NCBI RefSeq assembly: GCF_020711235.1
Contig: NZ_JAJFAV010000003.1
Location: forward strand, 186,001 to 250,000
Length of the DNA: 64,000 bases
Reading direction: 5' to 3'
Origin: Hymenobacter sp. 15J16-1T3B
Lineage (GTDB): Bacteria; Bacteroidota; Bacteroidia; Cytophagales; Hymenobacteraceae
Shown here: positions 25,558 to 33,016 of the stretch, piece by piece
Numbering within the stretch: the first letter of the stretch is position 1
Layout: every line of letters starts with the position of its first letter
The notes under the pieces: generated by a model
The model's database searches: none
What the model was told of the DNA's origin: nothing
The model's input: only the letters and a program-made list of their open reading frames with translations
Made by a program: the position numbers and the translations under genes

Positions 25558-26310
25558 ATGAAGAACTTTCGCTCCGCCGCCCTGCTCACCGTGGCCCTGG
25601 CCCTGACGGCCGCTGCCGCCCAAGCCCAGATCAAGCTGCCCGGCCTGGGCACCATCAAGCTGCCGTCGACCACCAAGACCACTACTTCCGGCGGGGCCGT
25701 GACGCAGCAGGAAGCCGCCATGGGCCTGAAAGAAGCCCTGACCCAGGGCATCAGCAAGGGCGCCGACCAGGCTTCCAAGCAAGACGGCTTTTACCTCAAT
25801 AGCCTGATCCGGATTCCGTTTCCGCCGGATGCCCAGCGCGTGGCCACCACCCTGCGCAGCATCGGCCTGGGCTCGGAGGTAGACAAGTTTGAACTGGCCC
25901 TGAACCGCGGTGCTGAGCAGGCTGCCATCAAGGCCAAGCCCATTTTCATTTCGGCCATCAAGAGCCTGAGCTTTTCCGACGTGTGGAACATTCTCACCGG
26001 GCAAAAAGACGCGGCCACCCAATACCTGAAGCGCACCACCACCACGCAGCTCGTGTCGGCGTTTTCGCCCATCATGCAGCAGGCCCTCGACCAGACGCAA
26101 GCCACCCGCTACTACACCGGCCTGGTGACGCGCTACAACCAGATTCCGCTGGTGAAAAAGGTCAACCCCAACCTCAACGAGTACGCCACGGGCAAGGCCG
26201 TCGACGGGCTGTTCACGCTCATTGCGCAAGAAGAGGCCAACATTCGCGAAAACCCGGTAGCCCGCACCACGGAGCTGCTGAAGAAAGTATTTGGCGGCAA
26301 GAAAAGCTAG
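25558..26310 (+). CDS. DUF4197 secreted protein
   Basis: A 250-aa protein with a signal peptide (MKNFRSAALLTVALALTAAA) and a DUF4197 domain (MGLKEALTQGISKGADQASK, IRIPFPPDAQRVATTLRSIG, ELALNRGAEQA). It also contains RYNQIPLVKKVNPNLNEYAT near the C-terminus, parallel to RYKKVPLVTPIATNLTDYST in the upstream paralog. Function unknown. Its short linker has only one TTKTTTS piece. The 3' end faces repeat element E. Confidence 0.85.
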   Translation: MKNFRSAALLTVALALTAAAAQAQIKLPGLGTIKLPSTTKTTTSGGAVTQQEAAMGLKEALTQGISKGADQASKQDGFYLNSLIRIPFPPDAQRVATTLRSIGLGSEVDKFELALNRGAEQAAIKAKPIFISAIKSLSFSDVWNILTGQKDAATQYLKRTTTTQLVSAFSPIMQQALDQTQATRYYTGLVTRYNQIPLVKKVNPNLNEYATGKAVDGLFTLIAQEEANIRENPVARTTELLKKVFGGKKS

Positions 26311-26315
26311 AATTC

Positions 26316-26444
26316 TGGTGCTTGGGGCATAGCGCCTGGTGCTTTGTTCGTTTAATGAGAAAGGCCCCCTGGATTTTTCCAGGGGGCCTTTTTCGTGTCC
26401 GGGTGCTTGGCGCCTAGGCACGGAGCACTACGCACCGAGCACCA
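26316..26444. repeat. Nested palindromic element E
   Basis: Outer imperfect arms 26316-26342 (starts TGGTGCTTGG) and 26418-26444 match at 20 of 27 positions in inverted orientation. The core is a perfect 13-bp stem AAAGGCCCCCTGG (26360-26372) with 26379-26391, loop ATTTTT, flanked by A-run and T-run. It is a bidirectional terminator between the convergent DUF4197 and acidic-protein genes. Confidence 0.8.
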
Positions 26445-26449
26445 AAGTC

Positions 26450-26824
26450 CTAGAAGTCGTCGTCGTCGTCGCGGCCGCCGCGGCGGCTGCGACGCTGGGC
26501 TTCGTAGCTGTCCTCGTCGTCCAGGCCCAGGTCGTCATCATCGTCGTCCAGGCTGCCGTAACGGTTGGAGCCTTCGGGGTCTTCCTGGGCTTCGGCGGCC
26601 GAAAATTCGTCTTCGGTCAGGTTGGCCAGATCCAGCGCCTCGTCGTGCGAGGAGCCGGTGTCGCGCCACATCAGGTAATCGGCGTACTTAGCGCCCAGGG
26701 AGTCTTCCGAGGAAGCACCCTTGCGGCCACCACCGCGGGCCGATTTGGCGCCGGCCGGGGGAGTATCCAGCTCGTCGTCGTCATCGAGCAGGTCATCGTC
26801 GTCGAAGTCGTCGTAGCTTCTCAT
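26450..26824 (-). CDS. Acidic low-complexity hypothetical protein
   Basis: A 124-aa, highly acidic protein: Asp runs at the N-terminus (YDDFDDDDLLDDDDELD) and middle (SLDDDDDDLGLDDEDS), and an Arg/Gly patch RRSRRGGR before a final DDDDDF. The central part (GAKYADYLMWRDTGSSHDEA) looks helical and may be the only folded segment. No family recognised. The consensus -7 box TACTTTTG lies 34 nt upstream of the ATG, which supports expression. Confidence 0.65.
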   Translation of the reverse strand: MRSYDDFDDDDLLDDDDELDTPPAGAKSARGGGRKGASSEDSLGAKYADYLMWRDTGSSHDEALDLANLTEDEFSAAEAQEDPEGSNRYGSLDDDDDDLGLDDEDSYEAQRRSRRGGRDDDDDF

Positions 26825-26857
26825 GTGAGGAGGTAAAGTAAGAAGTTAAAGCGGTGG

Positions 26858-26865
26858 CAAAAGTA
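26858..26865 (-). promoter_or_regulatory. -7 box (TACTTTTG) of acidic-protein gene
   Basis: TACTTTTG on the minus strand, 33 nt before the ATG at 26824. The rest of the 26825-27042 gap shows no gene or strong hairpin. Confidence 0.65.
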
Positions 26866-27042
26866 GGCGCTGGAACCGAATCAAGGCCGAATTAAGCCCG
26901 CAAACGCAGGCACTAGGAGCGGGGTTACAAGGATTTTGGGGCCCGAATCGTGGAATGATTTTTGGGCCGGCTGCACGGCGGAGCGCGTAAGCCGGGCCGT
27001 GGCCGGTAGCCCTAAGCTAAGCAAGCTGCGGCATGTTGCCCC

Positions 27043-27669
27043 TTAGCGGCGCGGCGCGAAATCGGTCACCGTCAAGCGCTCCTGGCAGAAGGTGTATTCC
27101 TCCTCTACGTTGCTCGACACCAGCACCAGCCGGCCCGCAATGGTTGCTTCCACGTGCTCGTGGTACCAGGCCACGCCGGCGCGGTCGAGGTTGGTGGTGG
27201 GCTCGTCGAGCAGCAGCAGCGGGGCTTCGGCGTACAGGGCCAGCCCGAGCTTGACGCGCTGCTTCATGCCCGAGGAAAAGTCGCGCAGCAGCTTGTGGCG
27301 CGCGTGCGGCAGCTGCAGCAAGTCAATGAACTGCGCGGCCGACAGCCCAGCCCGCAGCGGCCGAAACCGGGTGTGAAAATGCACCAGCTCGGCCAGGCTC
27401 AGCTCCTCAATCAGCTCCAGCGCGGGCGCGCACAGGGCCAGGTGCCGGGCCACGTCGTCGGGACGCACCGGTTGGCTGTCCAGCGCGTAGTGCAGCTCCC
27501 CGGCCGAGGGCAGGGTGTAGGCGGCCAGCGTTTGCAGCAGGGTGCTTTTGCCCGAGCCATTCGGGCCCAGCAGGGCCGTGGCCGTACCGGGGCGAAACGT
27601 GTGGGTCAGGTCTCGGAAAATCCAGTCGCGGCCGAAGCGTTTGCCCAGCCCCCGGGCCTCAATCTGCAC
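27043..27669 (-). CDS. ABC transporter ATP-binding protein
   Basis: A 208-aa ABC ATPase with Walker A GPNGSGKST, signature FSSGMKQRVKL (a variant of LSGGQ) and Walker B LLLLDEPT, followed by the D-loop region NLDRAG. It overlaps the 3' end of lpxA by 11 bp, so it is translationally coupled to the lipid A operon. No permease is encoded nearby. It may pair with a membrane subunit elsewhere. The genetic link suggests envelope-lipid or cell-surface transport, but that is inference. Confidence 0.85.
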   Translation of the reverse strand: MQIEARGLGKRFGRDWIFRDLTHTFRPGTATALLGPNGSGKSTLLQTLAAYTLPSAGELHYALDSQPVRPDDVARHLALCAPALELIEELSLAELVHFHTRFRPLRAGLSAAQFIDLLQLPHARHKLLRDFSSGMKQRVKLGLALYAEAPLLLLDEPTTNLDRAGVAWYHEHVEATIAGRLVLVSSNVEEEYTFCQERLTVTDFAPRR

Positions 27670-28456
27670 CGTTGCCGTTGCGCGAGTAGCCCTTCACGAT
27701 GCCGCGCGAGGAGTTGCGCACGAAGTTGACCACCTCGTCGCGCTCGGGCGAGGGCAGCAGCTCCAGCTCGATCTTGTCGAGGGCGTCGCTGGTGTTCAGC
27801 CCGCTCATGAAGAGCAGGCGGAAGCACTGCTGAATCTGCAGGATGGCGGCCTCGGTGAAGCCGCGGCGGCGCAACCCCACCGAATTGACGCCGGCGTAGG
27901 TTAGCGGCTCGCGGCCCACTTTGATAAACGGCGGCACGTCCTTGCGCACCAGAGAGCCGCCGCCTACGAAAGCGTGCTGCCCGATGTTGACGAACTGGTG
28001 CACGGCCGAGGTGCCACCCAGAATGGCCCAGTCGCCGATGACCACGTGGCCCGCCAGCTGGGTGGTGTTGGAGAGGATGCAGTTGTCGCCCACCACGCAG
28101 TCGTGCGCGATGTGCACGTAGGCTTGCAGCAGGCAGTTGGCGCCCACCACAGTTTTCATGCGGTCCACGGTGCCGCGGTTAATCGTCACGCACTCCCGGA
28201 TAACGGTGTTGTCGCCGATGTGGGCGGTGGTTTTCTCCCCCGCGAACTTGAGGTCCTGCGGAATGGCGCTGATGACCGCCCCGGGGAAAATCTTCACGTT
28301 TTTGCCGATCCGGGCCCCGGCCATAATGGTCACGTTGGGGCCAATCCAGGTGCCTTCCCCGATTTCGACATCGTGCGCAATGGTGGTGAAGGGTTCCACC
28401 ACGACGTTCTGGGCAATGCGGGCTTCGGGGTGAATGTAGGCGAGGGGCTGGGTCAT
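27659..28456 (-). CDS. lpxA: UDP-GlcNAc acyltransferase LpxA
   Basis: First enzyme of lipid A synthesis, transferring a 3-hydroxyacyl group from ACP to UDP-GlcNAc in the cytoplasm. The 265-aa protein has the left-handed beta-helix of hexapeptide repeats (VVEPFTTIAHDVEIGEGTWI), the catalytic His in LLQAYVHIAHDCVVG (equivalent of E. coli H125) and the C-terminal helical domain (GLRRRGFTEAAILQIQQCFR). It lies downstream of lpxC-fabZ with a 111-bp AT-rich palindromic gap, and overlaps the ABC ATPase gene. Confidence 0.96.
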   Translation of the reverse strand: MTQPLAYIHPEARIAQNVVVEPFTTIAHDVEIGEGTWIGPNVTIMAGARIGKNVKIFPGAVISAIPQDLKFAGEKTTAHIGDNTVIRECVTINRGTVDRMKTVVGANCLLQAYVHIAHDCVVGDNCILSNTTQLAGHVVIGDWAILGGTSAVHQFVNIGQHAFVGGGSLVRKDVPPFIKVGREPLTYAGVNSVGLRRRGFTEAAILQIQQCFRLLFMSGLNTSDALDKIELELLPSPERDEVVNFVRNSSRGIVKGYSRNGNGAD

Positions 28457-28470
28457 TCTTTCAATGAAGA

Positions 28471-28562
28471 ATTAAAAATTAAGAAGTGAAAATGAGGCAG
28501 TTGCCGCGCCGGTGCTTTGCTGAAACCGGGCCATTTTTACTTCTTAACTCTCAATTTTTAAT
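28471..28562. repeat. AT-rich palindromic element F inside lpx operon
   Basis: ATTAAAAATTAAGAAGTG (from 28471) reappears inverted in the right arm (28532-28562) with a 6-7 nt insertion. The middle is G+C-rich, with a weak CCGGT/ACCGG stem. The element is AT-rich unlike its surroundings. It fills the gap between lpxC-fabZ and lpxA, which are co-directional. Confidence 0.7.
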
Positions 28563-28567
28563 GCACA

Positions 28568-29962
28568 TTACGCGTCTTTCCGGACGATGCTGGCCGACAT
28601 TTCGGCCTCCATCACCACTTTGCCGTTGACGAAGGCCTGGCCGCGCATCTTGGCAATGCCGCGCTTGATGGGCGACACCAGCTGGCACTTGAAGATGACC
28701 GTGTCGCCGGGTATAACCTTGCGGCGGAAGCGACAGTTTTCGATGCCGAGAAAATACGTCCAGTAGTTTTCGGGGTCGGGCACGGTGTTGAGCACCAGGA
28801 TACCGCCGGTCTGGGCCATGGCCTCGATCAGCAGCACGCCGGGCATCACCGGGTTTCCGGGGAAGTGGCCCGTGAAAAACTGCTCGTTCATCGTCACGTT
28901 CTTCACGCCCGTCACCGTGGTGGCGTCGAGGTGAATGATTTTGTCGATGAGCAGGAAGGGGTAACGGTGGGGCAGGATCTGGGCAATCTGGTTGATGTCC
29001 ATCACCGGCGGGCGCGACGCGTCGTACTGCGGCACCGGCGAGGAATCCACCTCCAGCATCTTTTTCTTGATCTTCTTGGCAAAGGCCACGTTGGCCGCGT
29101 GCCCGGGGCGGGCAGCCAGGATCTGACCCTTCAGCGGGCGGCCCACCAGAGCCAAGTCGCCCACCACGTCGAGCAGCTTGTGGCGGGCCGGCTCGTTTTT
29201 GTGGCGCAGGTCCACGTTGTTGAGGATGCCCTCCTTCTTCACGGCCACCTTGGGCTTGCCCAGCATGGTAGCCAGCTCACCCAGCTCTTCCTCGCTCACC
29301 ACGCGGTCCACCACCACAATGGCGTTCGACAAGTCGCCGCCCTTGATCAGGTTGGACTTGTAGAGGGCTTCGAGCTCGTGCAGAAAGCAGAAGGTGCGCG
29401 AGGCGGCAATGTCGTCCGGAAACTGCGTGATGTTGGTCAGCGAGGCGTGCTGCGAACCGAGCACCGGCGAATTGTAATCCACCATCACCGTCACGCGGTA
29501 GTCGTTGAGCGGCAGGGCGGCAATTTCCACGCCCCGGGCGTTGTCCACGAAGCGGATTTCGTCGGGAATCTCGAAGTAGTTGCGCAGCGCGTTCTGCTCT
29601 TCCAGGCCCACCTGCTGCAAGGCTTCCACGAAGGGCAGCGAGGAGCCGTCCATGATGGGCGGTTCGGGGCCGTCGAGCTGAATCAGCACGTTGTCGATTT
29701 GCAGGCCCACCAGGGCGGCCAGCGTGTGCTCCACGGTGTTGACGCGGGCGCCGTTCTGCTCGATGGTGGTGCCGCGCGAGAGGTCCACCACGTTGTCCAC
29801 GTCGGCGTCGACGACGGGTTGGCCGTCGAGGTCCATGCGCTGGAACTTGAAACCGTGGTTAACCGGGGCCGGGCAGAAGGTCATCGTCGCCTGGACGCCC
29901 GTGTGCAAGCCCACGCCGCTCACGGTGACCGGGGCCTTAATCGTATGCTGTTTGTCGAACAT
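28568..29962 (-). CDS. lpxC: Bifunctional LpxC-FabZ fusion
   Basis: A 464-aa fusion. Residues 1 to about 305 are the zinc deacetylase LpxC, the committed step of lipid A synthesis: SGVGLHTGV, zinc ligands in [10 protein letters not shown] and [14 protein letters not shown], and [12 protein letters not shown]. Residues about 320-464 are FabZ, 3-hydroxyacyl-ACP dehydratase: [13 protein letters not shown] and the catalytic [20 protein letters not shown]. This fusion is typical of Bacteroidota and links the competing uses of 3-hydroxyacyl-ACP. It lies second of the lpx genes in the operon, after lpxD. Confidence 0.96.
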   Translation of the reverse strand: MFDKQHTIKAPVTVSGVGLHTGVQATMTFCPAPVNHGFKFQRMDLDGQPVVDADVDNVVDLSRGTTIEQNGARVNTVEHTLAALVGLQIDNVLIQLDGPEPPIMDGSSLPFVEALQQVGLEEQNALRNYFEIPDEIRFVDNARGVEIAALPLNDYRVTVMVDYNSPVLGSQHASLTNITQFPDDIAASRTFCFLHELEALYKSNLIKGGDLSNAIVVVDRVVSEEELGELATMLGKPKVAVKKEGILNNVDLRHKNEPARHKLLDVVGDLALVGRPLKGQILAARPGHAANVAFAKKIKKKMLEVDSSPVPQYDASRPPVMDINQIAQILPHRYPFLLIDKIIHLDATTVTGVKNVTMNEQFFTGHFPGNPVMPGVLLIEAMAQTGGILVLNTVPDPENYWTYFLGIENCRFRRKVIPGDTVIFKCQLVSPIKRGIAKMRGQAFVNGKVVMEAEMSASIVRKDA

Positions 29963-29989
29963 GATGTCAGTGGGGAGTTGACAGGTGCT

Positions 29990-30047
29990 AGTTGTCAGTG
30001 GTCAGAGCTTGGCGTCAAGGCTCGAAAAGCCCTGCCTACTGACAACT
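29990..30047. repeat. Palindromic element G between lpxD and lpxC
   Basis: AGTTGTCAGT (29990-29999) is repeated inverted as ACTGACAACT (30038-30047) with a GAGC/GCTC mini-stem between. Wider similarity extends to about 29970 and 30065 (GAGTTGACAG, CAACTGATAACTG). The arm family differs from every other element in the window. Confidence 0.7.
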
Positions 30048-30082
30048 CCCAACTGATAACTGCCAACAATCGGCCCGCAAAG

Positions 30083-31132
30083 CTATGACTTTTCCGCCGC
30101 GTCTGCCTTCTCCTGGGCGCGTTCTAGCTTGAGCAGGCGGCGCTCCATCTCCGGCAAATGGCGGAACACGGCGTTGGCCCGCAGGGAGTCGCGCAGGTTG
30201 AAGGCCGGGGCGCCTTGCAGGAAAGTGCCTTCTTCCTTCACCGATTTGCCCACGCCCGACTGCGCCGTGACGGTGGTGCGGTCGGCCAGGGTGATGTGCC
30301 CCACGATGCCCACCTGGCCCGCCAGCACGCAGTAGTTGCCGATTTTGGTGGAGCCCGAAATGCCCGACTGCGAGGCCACCACGGTGTGCCGGCCGATTTC
30401 CACGTTGTGGGCAATCTGCACCAGGTTGTCGATTTTGGACCCCTCCCGGATAATGGTCGAGCCCATGGTGGCGCAGTCGATGGTGGCGTTGGCGCCGATG
30501 CTCACGTTGTCCTCCAGCACCACGTTGCCGATCTGCGGAATGGGGCGGTAGGAGCCGTCGGGCTGCGGGGCGAAGCCGAAGCCGTCGGAGCCGATGACCG
30601 CGCCGGCATGCACCACGCAGCGCGCCCCGATGACCGTGTCGGCGTAAATCTTGGCGCCGGCGTAGATGATGGTTCCGTCGCCGATGCGGCACCGGTCGCC
30701 GATGCTGGCGTGCGGGAAGATGAGTACCCCGCGGCCGATCTGGCAGTTGTCGCCCACGTAGCTAAAGGCCCCGCGGTAGCCCTCGTCGCCGATTTCGCTG
30801 TTCGCGCCGACGAAGGAGGGCTGCTCCACGCCGCGCTTGCCAGCGCGGGTGAATTGCTGGTAGAACTCCAGCAGGGCGGTGAAGCCGAGGTAAGGGTCGT
30901 CGACGCGGATGAGCGCGGCCGTCACGGGCTGCTTTAGCTCCAGCGTCTTGCTGACGATGACCGCCGAGGCCCCGGTGGAGTAGAGAAAAGGCTCGTACTT
31001 GGGGTTCGACAAAAATGCAACGGCGCCCGCCTGGGCTTCTTCGATTTTGGCGAGGCGCTCGACGCGCAGGGAGGCGTCGCCTTCCACCGTGCCGTTCAAT
31101 ACGCCCGCAATCTGGCCTACCGTGAATTCCAT
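30083..31132 (-). CDS. lpxD: UDP-3-O-acyl-glucosamine N-acyltransferase LpxD
   Basis: Third lipid A enzyme, adding the second acyl chain to the product of LpxC. The 349-aa protein has an N-terminal uridine-binding domain ([33 protein letters not shown]) and a hexapeptide beta-helix (for example [20 protein letters not shown], with the catalytic His in [15 protein letters not shown]), ending with a charged helix. The ATG at 31132 is preferred over a TTG 9 nt earlier, because that would sit inside the -7 box at 31139. Confidence 0.95.
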   Translation of the reverse strand: MEFTVGQIAGVLNGTVEGDASLRVERLAKIEEAQAGAVAFLSNPKYEPFLYSTGASAVIVSKTLELKQPVTAALIRVDDPYLGFTALLEFYQQFTRAGKRGVEQPSFVGANSEIGDEGYRGAFSYVGDNCQIGRGVLIFPHASIGDRCRIGDGTIIYAGAKIYADTVIGARCVVHAGAVIGSDGFGFAPQPDGSYRPIPQIGNVVLEDNVSIGANATIDCATMGSTIIREGSKIDNLVQIAHNVEIGRHTVVASQSGISGSTKIGNYCVLAGQVGIVGHITLADRTTVTAQSGVGKSVKEEGTFLQGAPAFNLRDSLRANAVFRHLPEMERRLLKLERAQEKADAAEKS

Positions 31133-31138
31133 AGGCGG

Positions 31139-31146
31139 CAAAAGTA
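31139..31146 (-). promoter_or_regulatory. -7 box (TACTTTTG) of lpxD
   Basis: Exact TAnnTTTG on the minus strand. It ends 6 nt before the ATG at 31132, so the lpxD mRNA should be leaderless or nearly so. It also shows that the lpx operon has a promoter downstream of the HD gene. Confidence 0.75.
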
Positions 31147-31234
31147 GGGCAAAGCGGCGGAATGCCGGTTCAGCTGGCTAACTCGACCGTAACACCAGCC
31201 CTCAGAGTAACGGCGAAGGGCGGTAGCACCGGCC

Positions 31235-31416
31235 GTCATTGGGAGCGAAGCGCGGCAATCCTTCCTCTAGCAGCACCGCCGCAACAATGTCTATCCACCG
31301 AAAACGGCCCCGCTCGAAACCATTGCTACAGGTTTCGAGCGGGGCCGTTTTCAAGCTCTGCCAGTTGGGCCTTCGTGCCGCGAGAGGAAAGATTGCCGCG
31401 CTTCGCTCGCAATGAC
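31235..31416. repeat. Nested palindromic element C
   Basis: Arms 31235-31268 (GTCATTGGGAGCGAAGCGCG...) and 31383-31416 are inverted copies with 32 of 34 positions identical. The core is a perfect 22-bp stem, 31300-31321 with 31331-31352, with a 9-nt loop. Its spacers match elements A and B in reverse orientation (CTGCCAGTTGGGCC on the right side). It lies between the 3' end of the HD gene and the lpxD promoter and fills most of this 302-bp gap. Confidence 0.9.
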
Positions 31417-31434
31417 TACAGAGTGAACCGTGGC

Positions 31435-32667
31435 TCAGGTGATTTCCTTGGGGTAGCACACGTAGTATTTCTCCACGCGCTTGCTCAGGGAGCTGATATT
31501 GGGCAGATCGGAAGCTTGGGCAACGTCGATGACGTGGCCGCGCTTAGTGAGCACGTTGATGGCGTCGTCGCCGGTGGCGTCGTAGGCGTTGTTGCTGATG
31601 CGGCCGGCAATCATGAGCGTGGCGGCCTCGCTCATGGGCAGGTTGAAATGGTCGGCAATGAGCTCGGTGATGCCCAGCTTGAAATCCTCGTCGAGGGGCT
31701 GGTTGTCGAGGGTGATTTTGAAAAGGCGGCGTTCCAGCAGGCTGTGCGCCAGAAACGACAGCACAAAATCGGGGTGGGAGGCCCAGCCTTTCACCGCCGA
31801 CCAGATATCCGTGTCGTCGAGGCGCACGAAGCGCTGGATGATGGCCGCGTCCTGCTCGAAGTCGAGCATGCGCACCGGGTTCAGGAGGAAGTAGCTCAGC
31901 TCGGGCGAAGCGGGCACCAGCACGCCGCTGCGGGCCAGGTCGCGGGCGCGCTCCATGATGCGGATGACCATCTGCTCGGCCGAGGTGACGGCTTTGTGCA
32001 TGTAGACCTGCCAGTACATCACGCGCCGGCTCACCAGGAAGTTCTCGATGCTGTACACCGCCTTTTCCTCCAGCACCAGCCGCTCGTCGGGGCTCACGGT
32101 GAGCATCTTGATGAGGCGGTCGGCGCCGGGCTGGCCTTCTTTCACGCCCGAGTAAAACGAGTCGCGGTTGAGGTAGTCGAGCCGGTCCATGTCGAGCTGG
32201 CTCGATACAAGCTGGTGGAAGAACGGGCGCGGGTAGGAGCCTTGGAAAATATCGATGGCCAATTGCAGGCGGCCGCCGAATTCCTCGTTGAGCAGCTCCA
32301 TCAGGTGCAGCGAAATCCGCTCGTGGGGCACGTCCTCGAACAGGGCGTGCTCGAGGGCGTGGGAGAGGGGGCCGTGGCCGATGTCGTGCAGCAGGATGGC
32401 AATCTGGGCCGCCTCGCCTTCTTGCGCGGTGATGCGCACGCCCTTGTCCTTGAGCGTGCGCAGGGCCAAGGACATCAGGTGCATGGCGCCCAGCGCGTGG
32501 TGGAAGCGCGTGTGCAGGGCGCCGGGGTACACAAAATCCGTCAGGCCGAGCTGCTTGATGCGCCGCAGCCGCTGAAAGTAGCGGTGCTCGATGAGGTCGA
32601 AGATCAGCTCGGTCGGGACGCTGACGAACCCGTAGACCGGGTCGTTCAGGATTTTTCGCTTGTTCAA
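31435..32667 (-). CDS. HD-superfamily phosphohydrolase
   Basis: A 410-aa dGTPase-like/SAMHD-type hydrolase. The metal-binding residues are visible: H in PGALHTRFHHALGAMHL, the HD pair in IAILLHDIGHGPLSHALEH and a later D in QLDMDRLDYLNRDSF. It probably hydrolyses a nucleoside triphosphate or phosphoester, but the substrate is not known. The start codon is TTG: TTGAACAAG gives MNKRKILNDPVYGF, the usual N-terminus of this family, and no ATG fits. TACTTTTC at 32694-32701 (minus) is a near-consensus -7 box. Upstream of lpxD. Confidence 0.88.
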   Translation of the reverse strand: MNKRKILNDPVYGFVSVPTELIFDLIEHRYFQRLRRIKQLGLTDFVYPGALHTRFHHALGAMHLMSLALRTLKDKGVRITAQEGEAAQIAILLHDIGHGPLSHALEHALFEDVPHERISLHLMELLNEEFGGRLQLAIDIFQGSYPRPFFHQLVSSQLDMDRLDYLNRDSFYSGVKEGQPGADRLIKMLTVSPDERLVLEEKAVYSIENFLVSRRVMYWQVYMHKAVTSAEQMVIRIMERARDLARSGVLVPASPELSYFLLNPVRMLDFEQDAAIIQRFVRLDDTDIWSAVKGWASHPDFVLSFLAHSLLERRLFKITLDNQPLDEDFKLGITELIADHFNLPMSEAATLMIAGRISNNAYDATGDDAINVLTKRGHVIDVAQASDLPNISSLSKRVEKYYVCYPKEIT

Positions 32668-33016
32668 GGGGCGCGGAGGGAGGTTTGGCGGCCGAAAAGT
32701 AGTCGGATTCGGTGGTACGGAAAGCAGGGGCGCCCGGGCGAATGGAAAAAAGCGCGTCGGCGCAAATGCCCCGGCGCTCAGCGGGAAAAGGCCGGCGTTG
32801 GTCGATGGATCAGCTACATAGCGCCGCTTGAATGCAACCCTCGGGCCCGGTTTGGGGTTACCTTCTTTCGAAGCATCACACCTAGCCTCCCAGCCGCTGT
32901 ATCATAAATCAGCCCCGATACGTTAGGTTGCGCACCGCAAATCGGGGCGCTGTTTGCCTTCCTTGCTGCAAGTGGCCTTTGCACGCCACGCATCCTCTCA
33001 ACCCGAAACAAACTGC
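32668..33016. promoter_or_regulatory. Divergent regulatory gap, HD gene and porX
   Basis: No credible gene in this 349-bp gap. It holds a TACTTTTC box (32694-32701, minus) for the HD gene, and on the porX side a composite hairpin: GCCCCGAT (32912-32919) with ATCGGGGC (32941-32948), stacked on TTGCG/CGCAA (32928-32932 with 32936-32940). GGCCTTTG at 32974-32981 is a partial -7 box for porX. Confidence 0.55.

Noticed and set aside
13481-31416. Insertion sequences as the source of elements A-C
   Set aside because: No transposase gene or remnant lies inside or beside the elements. They are only ~180-200 bp, so any mobility would be non-autonomous.
32814-33011. 65-codon minus-strand frame between the HD gene and porX
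   Set aside because: Arg-rich, no family resemblance, and it overlaps the regulatory hairpin upstream of porX.
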